Below are positions 35,181 to 47,943 of a DNA stretch of 64,000 nt, piece after piece. Origin of the DNA: Dermanyssus gallinae (lineage: Eukaryota > Arthropoda > Arachnida > Mesostigmata > Dermanyssidae); NCBI GenBank assembly GCA_003439945.1, contig QVRM01002786.1:62001-126000 (forward strand), given 5' to 3'. The notes under the pieces were generated by a model. The model was not told where the DNA came from, ran no database searches, and saw nothing but the letters and a program-made list of their open reading frames with translations. Each line of letters begins with the position of its first letter. The first letter of the stretch is position 1. The translations under genes and the position numbers were made by a program.

Positions 35181-36150
35181 GGGATGACCAGGCGAAGTGA
35201 ATGACCCGATAAGCCTGTGGAGGTGGCACCTCACTCCTCTTACCACAACAATATAGTTCTCCCTCTCTCTCTCTCAATTTCTTTGGTGGGCTCAGACCCT
35301 CCATTCCACGTCCTTTTTCTTTTCGTTTTCTCTTGAGTCTCCTGGTGAGGAACTAGCCAGTACAAGGGCTGCTTACGTGCTAACCGTGCAGTAGGCTTGC
35401 AGGATCCTAAGTAAGTACACGTTAAAATGTGTACGTCTGTGTCTGACAGTGTAACTTTTGGGGCCTACCCGCCTATCCCTCTAACTATTTTGTAGGACTT
35501 TCCCAATTTTTCATCATTTCTGTCATTTATCATTTGTCACCAACAGAGATTTTGTTTTTTGTTATTTTTAAATCGCTTTTCTATAGCCGGTCCTATAGCG
35601 TTTTGAGCTTTATTCTGGCTCTGCTACAATCCGCGTGTTTGTGCGCTATGACGCTGTTCGACCGGTATTTTGTTTGGCAGGCAAGCCTTATTGGGTGAGA
35701 GAGCTTAGTAGCCATGATGCAAACTCAACATAATATTGATCGCTGAGGTTTTATTCCTGGGTGAGCACTATATACATATATACATTGCGCAATAAAGCAT
35801 GTCTAGGGAGCTTGTTCGAAATTTCTCAAAGATCACTGATAAGACGAAATCTTCTGTGATGCAAAAATGTGTTAAAGGATTTGTGAGAGATTTAAACTAA
35901 GGTTCTTTGGATACATACATACAATATGCACATGCTCTTTGCGTAGAAAACTATAAATGATAGAAGGTATTTCATAGTTCTACATCTGCTGGAGTTCTAT
36001 CGCACCATAGTCAAGTAGCATATGGTGTACCGGGTCAGATGATGGACTTACTGCATCATAAGATCATTGCCCCCTTCAGTGGTTTGTTCTTTTAAGTCTG
36101 ATGAAAGCTTGGAAGACACTTAATCTGATGGAAGCTTGGAAGACACGGGC
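35181..36150. other. Non-coding stretch with a small tandem repeat
   Basis: A 27-bp unit with TCTGATGxAAGCTTGGAAGACAC is repeated twice at 36096-36147. Nothing else is recognised. Confidence 0.5.
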
Positions 36151-36169
36151 TAAACACTTAAAATGTTTA

Positions 36170-36260
36170 CACTCAGCCAGCGTTCGTTGTCCATCTCACT
36201 GTAAAATTAATTGCTCGGTGGGCTGCGGTCGGAAAATAACCTCGATTCTGAGACTTCTCC
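36170..36260 (+). other. Cys-rich open segment after a possible acceptor
   Basis: After TTTACACTCAG (ending near 36177) one plus-strand frame reads RCPSHCKINCSVGCGRK, with Cys at regular four-residue spacing, and stays open to about 36263. The spacing is striking, but the segment is short and unsupported by neighbours on this strand. I do not assign a function. Confidence 0.12.
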
Positions 36261-36513
36261 TCTGATCAGCACTCTGGCTTTCGTTCACTAGACGAACAGG
36301 ACTTTGTGGCGCATTCCAATCTCGTCTGACAGAGCCCGCTATGCCGACAGCGGGTGTATCTGCCAAATTCCAGAAGAAACTCTTCTTCTGCTACGAGTAA
36401 CGAACGCGCTGAACTTTAAATTTCTCCATTGAACGTTCAATAACACAATAAAATGCAAATGTCTGAACTCAAGCACATCTATACATATATTAATCTTACT
36501 GTGCTGAACAAAG

Positions 36514-36618
36514 CCTTTCTGATAACAACATACTGCTAAACTGCCGTCAGGACAATGATATAGTATCGAGTCCATAGTATCAAATAAGTAATGGTATTCC
36601 TGCCGAAAACTTAAAAAA
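36514..36618 (-). CDS. Candidate small exon with Cys cluster
   Basis: Minus strand. A pyrimidine-rich acceptor ending TTTTCGGCAG is followed by an open frame (EYHYLFDTMDSILYHCPDG, SLAVCCYQKGFVQH) that runs to a strong donor, CACA then GTAAGATT. Splice sites on both sides with an open frame between them are what an internal exon shows. It is only about 34 codons, so chance cannot be excluded. A signal-peptide-like frame lies 400 bp upstream on the same strand, but the phases do not join cleanly. Confidence 0.22.
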
Positions 36619-37019
36619 ACATCTAGACCTTCCTCGCTGAAAAGAAGCCTATTTAGACAGAGTTATGATGTCGCGCTGAGAGCGTTTTAATTTCTACGGA
36701 CGATTAGGTATCTGCCTTCGAAACTATGATCTGCCAGGCAAGCAACGCCTCGATAAACGTGATCCTTCATTGCTGCCCCATGCTGTGATCAGAGCGTTGG
36801 TTAAGACGCTTGGTGCTTCACGTGCATTCCTGAAACTCATGAAACTGGCTGTCAACCGGCTATCGTAAATACTATAAATAAAATAAAAAATACTTTAGTA
36901 AATTTGAGCCTATTTTAACATAATATCAGTGATGTAAACTTGTAATTAACACGTTTACCCATCTTTTTTTAAACTTTAATTAAGCTGCCATATGTAACAT
37001 CAGAGTTACGTGTGAGTAT

Positions 37020-37183
37020 TCGAAATGTCGAATCAGAGTAGAATTTGCAGTCTAGGCCTTTGTTCGAACGCAGCTGTTTCGATTGCCTAATAGTAATGCA
37101 TTCCTCCGTGTGATTGCCGTAGCTATTTGCTGCGCAGTAAAGAAAACTGTATACTACTAAAACCAGTGGCAGTATCATCCTTT
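37020..37183 (-). CDS. Candidate first exon with signal-peptide-like start
   Basis: Minus strand, ATG near 37183. It reads MILPLVLVVYSFLYCAANS, a typical signal peptide with a plausible cleavage site after CAANS, then an N-glycosylation-like NHTEEC and a second Cys (LDCKF). A possible donor (CAC then GTAACT) lies near 37020, and other weaker ones follow before the stop at 36969. A TATAAAAG sits immediately upstream of the ATG, too close to be its TATA box. If real it starts a small secreted Cys-containing protein. Unrecognised family. Confidence 0.22.
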
Positions 37184-37189
37184 TATACA

Positions 37190-39214
37190 CATAGTTGCGT
37201 CTATTACCAACAAATGTTATTAACACTTTTACAATGCTCAACACTGTGAATCTGCGCGATTGTCTTTCGCAATTCACAGACCATTACCAGAGACTATGTG
37301 TCGTGTTTATTCGTTGAAAATAATCATTTCCCATATGAAGTTTTTAATCATTCATTTCTCACCCAAGTCAAGCGCAAATGTATACAGATTTCTAGCTTGT
37401 TTCCTGGTAAGCTCGTGAATGCTCTAATATTTTAGCATGTTTTTGCACAATGATGTAGATGTCGATCATCGGAAATTGCATAATTGAGTTACGCGTCGAG
37501 TTTGAACAGTAGACTTTGTAGTCCTTCGTTTGTTGTGTTGCAGTACTTCGTTTGTTCAGTAGCGTATCCGCATACACCGTCCGATAACATCAGCAAACTG
37601 CTAACTGTGCGTGTCTGTACTTGTAGAAGCGTACATTGCTTAGGTTATACGTAGCTAAGGTACTATTTGCAACTACTATAAGGCTACTTAGCTACCCAAA
37701 GACCAAGTTAAATAATGCCCATATTCTCCTGAAGACGTAGGTTTACAAAAATATTTTTATTTATTGGGATGCCACGGATTACTTTGGATTTATATAGCCT
37801 CCGTCCGTCTTTCCTACATTGTTAACAACTCAGCATGTGTGTTTGTCAAACGGGTGTTTTTGAAATTAAAATTACTTCAGAGAGTTGCACAGTCCGTAAA
37901 GAAAACTTTAGCTGTATAATAATGAAAAGCCAGAGCAAAAACTGTTTGCCAGCTTATCACATAAAATACTGACCCAGCATGCACACGTCGTGATTCTCTC
38001 TGTCCGCCATTTAATAAAATATTTTACGATAGCTCACTCAAAACAGCACATATGCCAATAATAGGTGAGCTTTTTTGGCAGAAGAATAGGGTCGAAGATG
38101 TGCTTACGGTCAAGGCATCTGACACACGCATAGGACTGATAATTCCTGATTGGGTGCATGCTCAGAGAAAAAAATTACGTGCAATCACTACACGCAAATG
38201 CACTAGCCTAAAAACGATTGGCAATTCGTCGCTGACATAAATGCATCTCTATGCGTATGGCGTTTGGTGCGTTTCATAGCACTGGCATTATCTCGTCTCC
38301 CCGTATGACTGGACACACAGGTAGAGCCTGCCTGAACAGAGACGCAATGCTCTACTTGCTTTTATTCTAAGCTTGTACATGCTGACGCGTGTCTCAACAA
38401 AGTCTCAACAGCCACTGAGGAAGATAATTACAGTCTGTTATGTGCGACCGTACTTTTATGCTTTGTTGTGATCAAGTGGACAGTCTGGCACAAAATTTTG
38501 CTCATTTAAGAACCCAAACGTCTCCTAAACGGCGATCGCGCCTGCCTAGAGGATTATAAGCTACTCAAACGTATTATTTACTCAGCAGTAAGCGTAAAAA
38601 GACAGTCTTATATCCAACCATATTAGTTGGTACTGTGCGTCGGGCTTCGAAATTGTAGCCAGACCCGGAAGAAGTATTAGCACTGTGAAGGTTTACAAGT
38701 CAAGTAGGAGATTGCTTATAGAAGCATCAACGTAGCTACTTCATATAGTGAAGGGGTTAGATATAACCCCAGCCTCTGCGCGAGAAACGTCAGGTATGAC
38801 CTTTCGAGCGAGGCAAAATGCTATTTGGATTCAACCGTTACCGACTCTTAGCTCCTGATGTCGGTGGCGCGCTCGAGCTGTTATGCACCCACCTTTATAT
38901 TGAGAAAATACTCATCATCGGCTATCAGATTTTGCCTCTCGCGTTGAAACCCTGGTGCCCCTGCTTCGGACCAAGCACTGATCCGCAAGTTGGATTAAAC
39001 CTGTTGTGATAAAGGTCATCGTCCTTCTTAAACAACGGATTTAGCATACAACGTGGAAACGCTGCCTCCGTTCGGGGCACACTCCTGAAGTGGTCTCGCC
39101 CTGGCCTCATCGAAACGGACACGTGACAGTCACAATGCGCATTGGCTTAGCTAGTTGATGTGTGTAACATATACCTAATGTATTATACGGAAATAAACCT
39201 ATTTTTAATATAAA

Positions 39215-39262
<48 letters not shown>

Positions 39263-39870
39263 TTAAAAATATATATATATATATGATATAACTATACTCA
39301 TTATTGCTCTCGCAAATTTGATCTAACTGTCAATGTAACCCGAATGACATATTTCTTGGCGTTATTCTGTTGTAGGTTCCACCAAACTTGAAATCGTGCA
39401 TTTATACGTCACATGGATAACCTTGAGTATTATCGACGTACGGATACGGTAAAAGAGCGGCGGCATTTGGAGAAAAGAAATACAGATACTGGGCGTGGTT
39501 TGATCAAAGTAATGGAAAATGGTATAAGCGATACGCAGTGAAGAATCTACGACAGACTTGTCTTGCGATGACCGACGTCAAATTCAGGTCAAACGCATCA
39601 TCGAAACGAGGTCACGTGTTTATGTGTGTATTAGAATGAATAGCACATTTTTGTTAATTTTCTAAATTAAATCGAGAGCACCGTGTTGTAGCACTCCGCA
39701 TTTTTTTTTCGGGGAGAGCCCAAACAGCATGCCAATCTATTTTCAAAACAATGGCGGTTGACGCCGTTGCCAGCTGATTGTAACTCAGAGTGGGAACCTT
39801 GGAAGAATGTGGCGAACACAATGGCTCGTGTCTACAGGCCAATTCGGTTCGAACATCTCGGGACGCATAC
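37190..39870. other. Non-coding stretch, nothing recognised
   Basis: AT-rich. Contains the (TA)n block at 39213-39285. No coding frame with a motif. Confidence 0.45.
39213..39285. repeat. (TA)n block
   Basis: Two TA arrays separated by GGTTAAAA. Confidence 0.93.
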
Positions 39871-39872
39871 TC

Positions 39873-40463
<591 letters not shown>

Positions 40464-41640
40464 CCGGAGGGCGGGTTCTGGCCCACATCCACAGCTTATC
40501 GACTACACGAAGAATGTGTAAGGAGACAAACGTCTCGAGAAAAGAACGCTCCGGAATCGACTCTGCTAACACAGTCAAACATATGTACAACAACACCATA
40601 GGGAGGAAAGAACAATACACGATCGATGTTATATGTTATATTTTATTTGATAATGTACGATATTGCCGGCGAGGGGGCGGCAAAAGTATCGATGATGGCT
40701 CACAAGCGAATGTTACGACGAGAATAAACGAAGAATTTGCTGTGACTACACTGGCCCTGTGACGGCGATGGTGACATCACCTAGAGACACCTCACGACAA
40801 AGTAACAAGAAGAAAAATAAATTTTGCAAGTATGCTGGTTTATTAAGCTATCTCTATAGTAGCCTCCCACAATGATTGCCAACTCGTAAGAACACGACTG
40901 CATTCGAGGTTAGTGACGTGAACATGTGTATTTATCTAGGCAGCGAAGGAAACGCTCCTGCTTTTACCGACGTCGCTGATTTGTTTGGCATTTGTTAGCG
41001 ACAGAGCACACATGACGTTAAAGTTTCACGGTGTCAGCAAGATACTTGACACTAAGAGGCAAATATTTGTTTGAATCCAAAACGAAAATTGTGTACAAAG
41101 CGGAGAAAAGACACGCCTCCTCCCTCCTGTGACACCCCGGAAAGAACGGGATATTGCTTCTCCTAACTTGGCGCGAGTAGAACGTTTGATCAAATTATCC
41201 CTTGCAGTGTATGTCCTCACTGGGTACTTAGGAGCTTATGATTATTACGAAGTAAAAGAAAGTGAGACACTCTGTCAAAAATTAATGCTTTTGATTAAAG
41301 TAGACGCAACAAAGCGTCCTATGGGTACTTACAAATACAGACCAATCCAGGGCAATTTCTAAAAGTTGGGTACAAGTCGACCGATTCAGGTGACGCCATG
41401 TTTACCGTTGACAGTCGTCAGGTGCGGTCGCGTCCTGCTTTGCTCCGGGAATGTTGGCTAGAAGGTGCGGGAACACAAGGCCTATACGGGCTGACCAATC
41501 GCACTGGATAGCCGTTACGGCAGGGAGCACAACGCGCGCAAAAAAACGCTAACGTTACTGTGCACAAACGTGGTGTAGATAGGTGTGAGAATGCACACAC
41601 ACACACTCTGTTTTTGCTAACATGCCCGTGTGTATAGACC
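40464..41640. other. Non-coding stretch with a direct repeat pair
   Basis: GACAGTCGTCAGGTGCG occurs at about 41411 and again at about 41644, in the GC-rich lead-in to the gag-like relic. Otherwise nothing is recognised. Confidence 0.5.
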
Positions 41641-41699
41641 ACCGACAGTCGTCAGGTGCGCACTAGGCTACCCCTACGGAGAAGTAACGAGTGGCAGAG

Positions 41700-42951
41700 T
41701 GGACAGCACCGGTGACTAGAGAACCCGTCGAGGCAAGATCGGTTCGGGTTCAGAAAACATATTCCGCTCACCGCCGTGCACGGAGCGCACCAAGAGCGCC
41801 AGCGACGCATTACAACCCTTGACGGACCATATGACGACTCCTGGCGGGGAAACGGCTAACCCCTGCGAAACGGCACCCAGGAACTACCTGGACAAGATCA
41901 CGAAGTTAGTCAATAGGCTGCTTGGCCACACGGCCAGAAGTGTGCAATGGATTGGCAGGCCCAGAAAATAAATGCTCTACTTGACGCCTGCAGCACGGAG
42001 GAGGACCTCAAACACCTCCTCATTGAAGACTGGCCATTAACCGCTTACATCAGAGTAACACACCTCCGGGCCATCATTCTGAAGGAGGGCCCCTTTCGGA
42101 CCCTAGTGGCCAGGGAGGACGATTATCAGACAAAGCGGTACGACACAGCCTGACCTGCTAATTCCAGGGTATTTTCGGGGAGGCCAGGAACAGGACAGGT
42201 GCAGTCCTGTCCCGCCGTGTAAGCGAAACGGGGGACGACGGTGAGCCTACTACCAGAGCCTTGGTGGCATTCCGGCTCCCCAAGGACGCAACTATAATCC
42301 AGGACAAACATTCCTTAAGCAAGCGTTAGTAAAGGACAAGGTCTTTGCGGACTCGCGGGATCTTGAACCTATCCATTGCCAAATGACTAGTAAGGGGGAG
42401 CAGAGGGGAGTCGGGAAACTTCTCGAGTGCTTGACCAGAACAAACGAGCTATACCTTCCCGTTACCCCCACCACACGAAGAAAGGCCCTAGGGAGCGTAA
42501 AGAGGGGCAGGCCCAGCCCCACAACAACCTTCCTCCTAAAAAAGAGAGAAAGAAAAGACGTAGGCGAACATGATCCGGGAGCTGGGTACCAGGGTGGACC
42601 TCAACACACACAACGTGAAGTTCAACCGTCTCCAGAAACTACCAAGCGGAGACTGGTAGTAGCGGAGGCCAGAGAAGGAGCCCCCCCCCCCCGGAATGGG
42701 GGCTTCCCGTCGGTGGACGGCTCTGGTGCAAATGGCCCCGGCGAACGCCGGAAAAGTACTCAGCATAAAGCGAATATACATTGGGTGGTCCTCGTGCCCC
42801 ATCTCAGTGAATCAGTGTCCTCACATGTCAACGATGTAAACGAGTGGGACATTTCGCCCCTTTGTGCACCCATGAGGCAGTCAAAAGCAAGTGCTGTCAT
42901 AAATTGCGGGGCCCAGTTAGTCCCGTTGTGCTGAGTCGAGAATATTTTTCC
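41700..42951 (+). pseudogene. Gag-like ORF1 relic with CCHC knuckle
   Basis: A GC-rich block unlike its AT-rich neighbours. Successive plus-strand frames carry a helical N-terminal part (41947-42153, with DACSTEEDLKHLLIEDW and YIRVTHLRAIILKEGPF), a middle with VALFRLPKDATIIQDKHS, and a zinc knuckle CQRCKRVGHFAPLC (C-x2-C-x4-H-x4-C, 42826-42867). The frame then runs through KCCHKLRG to a stop at about 42949. At least two frame changes break it. It resembles ORF1 of an I/R1-type LINE or the gag of an LTR element. No protease or RT is visible downstream, so the class is open. Confidence 0.5.
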
Positions 42952-43042
42952 AAGTGATACCGGTCGTAAGTCTAAGATTAGGCAAAAGGAAGTCTATCGT
43001 ACTTCAAAAACATAACCGGTATCTCAACCGGTAAATGTTCGG

Positions 43043-43552
43043 TTGAAAACTCAGCGATATGTATATCAGTGGTGGCCTCAATGGGGCTCATTACAAGTGT
43101 ATAGAGATCCAGATCCCGTTATCCTAGTGTTTGCAAATCAAACCCCAATTTCAGAAATAGTTGAGTCTGGTGTGTGTGAGCTAGGATCTATCTAAGTGGT
43201 TGCAATTTCTATGATAGAGTACACACGTGTTGTGTTTGTATTTGCATCTGAAGGTATAAATATGATTTATATTTCAAGTAATGTCTATAGATATCTTATG
43301 GCGGTGGATGCAAGTATCGAAGACCACCTCAAAATTGCATTTTCGTTTCCACCAGCTCTAACTCGACGGCTTCAAACACCGACTCGGGTTGATCGAATCA
43401 TCTGGATTATCATTCGGATTTTTTTATTATATCATTATATCATTCGGATCTTTTTATTTTTTAGGAGGAACATCGTCTGGTGCCAAGACAGCACAATAGG
43501 CTGTAAGCTTTACCAGTTTCTGGATGCGGCCATAAAAGCCTCCGTGCTTTAA
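43043..43552 (+). pseudogene. Unrecognised 170-codon frame with one internal stop
   Basis: One plus-strand frame reads RYVYQWWPQWGSLQVYRD, DPVILVFANQTPISEIVES, a TAA at 43193-43195, then continues ISMIEYTRVVFVFASEGIN, YISSNVYRYLMAVD and a hydrophobic end. The paired phrases VILVFANQ and VVFVFASEG look like a diverged internal repeat. No known motif is found. It could be the decayed end of the gag-like element upstream, a host pseudogene, or chance. Confidence 0.2.
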
Positions 43553-44026
43553 GCCCTGTGGGCTAGCGTGTTGTCGCGGCGGAATAACTATTACCTTAGA
43601 GACGCGTTAAAGCTTTTTTTGGTGAGCGCAACGGAAACCTTTAGCATCCAATCTGTAATCCACTAAACGTTTGTCACTGCACCGTGTTTTCTAGCTGGAG
43701 ATATTCAAAAACTTTATTAGATTTCTACGTAATTTTAGGAAAATTAAAGTAGTATACTACTAACACTGGACAGACAGTTTGTCGGCGAACATTGAGAACT
43801 GTACAGATGTCATCAACGCTTCTTGTTCGTTACGCTATGTCACTAAAGGGAGATACATACAGTATAGCCAAAGTCTGGGCTATGGGCAGATAGCAATTTG
43901 ATACTCCATCTCGACAACGCACCGGCGTACGCATCGTTACTGATTTTGAATTATTTAATATAAAATTCGACTCATATATTTTCGCAACCTTCTAATTTGC
44001 TAGATCGGGCTTCGTGTGAATTTTTC
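43553..44026. other. Non-coding stretch
   Basis: Nothing recognised. Confidence 0.4.
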
Positions 44027-44391
44027 TCATTCCCACGGGTAAAAAACGAAGGGGCAACATCTTGAGATTACAGAGACAAACAAAAAAATCTCAAGAGCAG
44101 CTGAAGCAAACCAAAACAGGAATACACTGGAGCAAATCAGCACGGCGCAGCAAACTATGACGCCAGGCCACACTTGACTGTGTTCGTGTCGCATAATGTC
44201 AATAAATTTCGCCTCTGACTTGGGAGGAATAGTAAATCTGGGAGGGATAGCCCGGAAGGAGATATTGCCTGTGTTCAACCTCTGTCTCGATGCCCTTTGT
44301 GGGGTATGGTAAAGAACACGCGTCGTATTGGTCGGGTTAACGGGCGTGCAAGTGGATACAGACAAAATTATATTATTAGAGAAAAAGCTGA
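44027..44391 (-). CDS. Candidate exon with a transmembrane segment, unknown
   Basis: An open minus-strand frame of about 120 codons. It holds a Pro/Arg-rich part (RAIPPRFTIPPKSEAKF) and then a long hydrophobic stretch (PGVIVCCAVLICSSVFLF and more) that would span a membrane, followed by a second hydrophobic segment. A possible acceptor (CAGTTTCAG) precedes it at about 44392. No family is recognised, and the phase does not fit the candidate exon at 45.39-45.60 kb on the same strand. Confidence 0.2.
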
Positions 44392-44401
44392 AACTGTTCA
44401 A

Positions 44402-45389
44402 ATTACTTGCTAGCTGCTGTTTAGAAAGCTTTTCAAAGACTTTTAAGATGAAAGACGCAGAAGATATCGGACTGTACTTAGCAGGTTGGTCCCTACCGCT
44501 TCTATCTTATAGCAGAGTCACCGTAGACGTCTTGTCCCGTTTTAACTGACATATTGAACACGACAGCCAAAGGGTCCGCTAAGCTGTCAATAACCTTAAA
44601 GTGAAACTTGCCAAGCACATTTTCTCTACTATCGAGTGAATCTGACTGTACGCATTTAGCAGCGATTCGCGGTTCCTAAGCTACGATGGCACTAAAGGGA
44701 AATGTGTTGAACTTGAAGCTTCATAGGTTTGATAAAAAAATACTATCTATTAGTTCCTAAATGAGAAGTATGGATTTAGTTTTAGCACCGATATATGAAA
44801 GTGATTTTTTCAGTGCGACCACTATCTCCTAGATCCAGCTCCTTGTCTTCGGCTCCGACCGCTCCGGGCACTTGCCACCGCCGCCAATTGGAAACCCCGA
44901 AGCTTGGTAAGGCAGTTACTTACAGCAGCCAACTGCTCTTCGTAATAAGTATCCCTAGCCACTTTCAGTTTTGCCTTTTACGCCGCCCGCTAAACCGCCT
45001 CTTTGCTATCACTGTGCTAATTCATTGACGGCGAGCGCAATCAATATGCTTAAAATGTATTGTTAGTAGACCATGGTGAGCGGTTTACCTTTTTCCAAGC
45101 CCGTTGCTGTCGCAACGAAAAGCATCGCCCTAGCACCCGAAGCCTGTCATTATGGCAACTTTTATAGAGACTCGCAGCGATCCAGCTTAGCCTCGTCGTC
45201 AAGAACACGAAAGATGCCTCAATATCCATCAAATCCCTAGTGGGTAATAGATGATAGAAAAATCGTATTAACGATAAGCAGCAGAATACAAGCATATAGT
45301 TTACAATTAGCAATAGCGAGTATAATCTATGCACGAACCAGGTGGCAGTGCCCTTGCTAGTAAATCCGAGAGCCGTGTTCAGCACTCAC
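44402..45389. other. Non-coding stretch
   Basis: A hydrophobic minus-strand frame (45050-45385) has no motif and no splice context. Nothing else is recognised. Confidence 0.35.
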
Positions 45390-45596
45390 AGCATCGTCAC
45401 CCGAAATATCAATGTTTGTGTCAGCTAGGAGTACACAGGGCCGGTCTCCAGTCGTTATCCCAGAATCGTCGAGAATATCAGTGGCGGCCGAATGATCGAC
45501 GATTTTACGATTTAGAGATTCGAGTGTCTCGTTGGGCTCACACCCGACCACATAGTCATAACCAGGGCGGCGAATTTTCAACCTAATAGTAGGCAT
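45390..45596 (-). CDS. Candidate first coding exon, ubiquitin-like in pattern
   Basis: On the minus strand an ATG at 45596 opens 69 codons that end exactly at a strong donor (GATGCT then GTGAGT). The protein begins MPTIRLKIRRPGYDYVV, then CEPNETLESLNRKIVDH, DILDDSGITTGDRP and CVLLADTNIDISG. Two beta strands, then a P-N-x-T turn leading into a helix, recall a beta-grasp/ubiquitin-like fold, but this is pattern inference from the order of elements. It has balanced, charged composition and no repeat or retroelement motif. The downstream exons were not found, since frames near 45.05 and 44.03 kb do not join in phase. Confidence 0.35.
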
Positions 45597-45735
45597 ACTT
45601 ACGCCACTACTCGATTTTGTCGCCGATTCTACCAGATTGAGTCCAGAGTGCGCATAGATTATCCACCTCCATTTTCACCAAACCGGCACACAGACATTTA
45701 TATATACATGGACATATTATTACATAAATGCATTA

Positions 45736-45736
<1 letters not shown>

Positions 45737-45788
<52 letters not shown>
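45737..45788. repeat. (TA)n microsatellite
   Basis: About 25 TA units with one TG interruption. Confidence 0.95.
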
Positions 45789-45789
<1 letters not shown>

Positions 45790-45799
45790 TATGTGTGTA

Positions 45800-46350
45800 T
45801 AGCAGTGCGACGTTATCGAGTTCGACGGCAGCCCCCTCGAGCAGCAGCCGCATTGATCCCTGCAGCAGATTCATGGCTGGCGACGACATTGTGTCGCAAC
45901 GGCTGGCTCGCTCGTCGCTTTTCGCGTCAATATCCGTGACGTCCGCCTCATCCACCACATACCACCCTCTCACCCACCACCACCACCACTCACGCTGGTT
46001 CGCTCGCTTCATCCGACACGGCCTCCGCTGTGGCAGCGCTCGCAGGTCGCTACACTGCAGCTGGGACGCCGGCATTCCTGGCCACGCCAGTTCGCCAACA
46101 TTCCGGCGCATACCCCCGGCTGGTTGGTTGTTCTCCACCACAAGGCTCTCCACCAATCTTTTCCCACCCCCTCTTTCGGGCTGGCTCGCTCGCTGGCAGG
46201 AGCTGGCTAGCAGAGGCGCTGCTACAGCTGCTGGCTCAGGGGGCAAAGGGGATTCGAGGGCTGCCGGCCTGGAAAAGGCAAAATTCGTCGGACTGGTGGC
46301 TACAACGGTAAGCCCAGTGGGACTGGTGGCGACAAGCCAATCCCGCTGTT
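45800..46350. other. GC-rich block, possible 5' exon or promoter
   Basis: CG dinucleotides and overall GC are visibly higher than in the flanks. Both strands are open for 180 codons or more, which mostly reflects composition. On the plus strand a consensus donor (CTACAACG then GTAAGCCC) lies near 46309. No protein family is recognised. It may be a promoter/5'-UTR region of an unseen gene or the 5' end of a mobile element. Confidence 0.25.
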
Positions 46351-47181
46351 ACACTCCGCTTGCTATTTTCACCGCTCTTACTGTTGTTGCTGTTGTTGTT
46401 GTTGTTTGTGGTTGTTGTTGTTTTTCTTGCTTTTGTGGTTTTTGGTGTTGCTATTGCTGCTGCTGCTGCGTTCTGCTGTTGTTGTTGCTGCCATTTTCAA
46501 TAGCCATCTAACATGTCAATAGTGACTCTATGCGTGGCGCATCGCGATATGTAGGCTCGGTTTTAACTTCTAGGACTAGATTTTAAGCCTACCTGAAATA
46601 AGGGTTGTGACACTATTGCTTCTCTGTTAAGGAGGTTGTCATGCGCTAAACGAAAGGAGCCCTTCAGTCCTTTCGAACACCGTAACATAACGCGATTACG
46701 AGGTACGTTGCTTAATTGAAGCACCATGGATTTTTAGAGTGCCCGTTTATGCATTAAATTTATTTTCAATAGTAGCTTTCCTTTTTAGTAATACGTTTGC
46801 AGATACAGGGTGAACAGGATGTTATTTTTTTCTACTGGAGTTTGTGGTACATTTTTGGCTACCGGAACCGCCAAGAATAACCGTCTTTTAAGATATAAAC
46901 GTATCTTCTTTGACGACGATCATTTATCTTGGTGGGCCTGCCTCTTCAGCCCGGTATCGAGCTAGAAGTAAGACAGTGGCGTCAAATGCATTTCCTTAAC
47001 TACTCCACTGTTTTACCAAAATTACCAGGTGTATTCCGCTGCTACATGCGTGTTATGAACGACCTTTGGCCGTTTTATTGGGCCTACGACCGAATAACAA
47101 TATTTTATAAGCTTAGTATGTATATAAATGTATATATACATATATATACTAATTACAGTGTAGTTCGTGTAATAATAAATG

Positions 47182-47215
<34 letters not shown>

Positions 47216-47660
47216 GCAGCGATGTATTCTGTGAAAACCTCCTGGATGTACTCGACGCGAAGGACGATAAAACGTTTGACAAGCTAGTTTCAAACGACCA
47301 ACGTTGTAGCACATGTTTCCGTCAACTAGCTACAAATACTCGCAATGGTTGCCACATTTTAGCAATAGTCACTGCGAAATCTAGTTGTAACGCATTATAT
47401 GTTTGCATGGCGTATGAAACACAAAACTTAGGAGAACTAGCAGTAACCTACATCTGATGTACTCTCTCCCATTTACGTCACACTAACTTCCTTTTACGCC
47501 ATAAAAAGCGTATATATGCGAACAGGACTCCTCCTAATTCTGGTGGGCAGAATTCCTGCCCTAGTCGAGGTCAGCAGCGTTACAGCAGCACTTACAAACG
47601 TTGTCGTGCCGCGTTCAATATTTCCTGTTTTTTAGTTGATTACTGAACAGGGATATATGG
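46351..47660. other. Non-coding stretch with GTT runs and (TA)n
   Basis: TGTTGTTG runs at 46380-46500 and a (TA)n array at 47182-47214. Val/Cys-rich frames across the runs are repeat translations. Confidence 0.5.
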
Positions 47661-47664
47661 TCTT

Positions 47665-47943
47665 CTACTTAGCCGATATTCCGATGGAAACGACGTTGAA
47701 ACGAAAAAGCCCTGTCTGACCTATAGAAAGTCGACGTCCATATTCTAAAAATCTAGACATTAGAATAAACAAATCGGCCTCGGTGAGCGACGAAGCGGCT
47801 GGCAAATTTAAATTGATGACAGCTGTTGAGGACAGGACCTCAAAGCTTGGCCGATAGGAAACAGTGGTCGGTCGGAATGAGCACTCGGCAAAACAAGACG
47901 CCACCATCTCACACACTAAAGGAGTCCAGTCATTACCTATCAT
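47665..47943 (-). pseudogene. Possible LINE endonuclease scrap
   Basis: The minus-strand frame includes LVCEMVASCFAECSF and SYRPSFEVLSSTAVINLNLP, which loosely recalls the PTF...SS-IDLTL stretch of APE endonucleases in I/R1-type LINEs (here N for D in IDL). No upstream GDFN or downstream SDH block is visible. Weak. Confidence 0.22.

Noticed and set aside
45648..46511. A 287-codon plus-strand frame with His, Cys and Leu runs
   Set aside because: It begins in a TA array and ends in GTT/TTG runs. The middle is GC-rich and open on both strands, so length is a composition effect.
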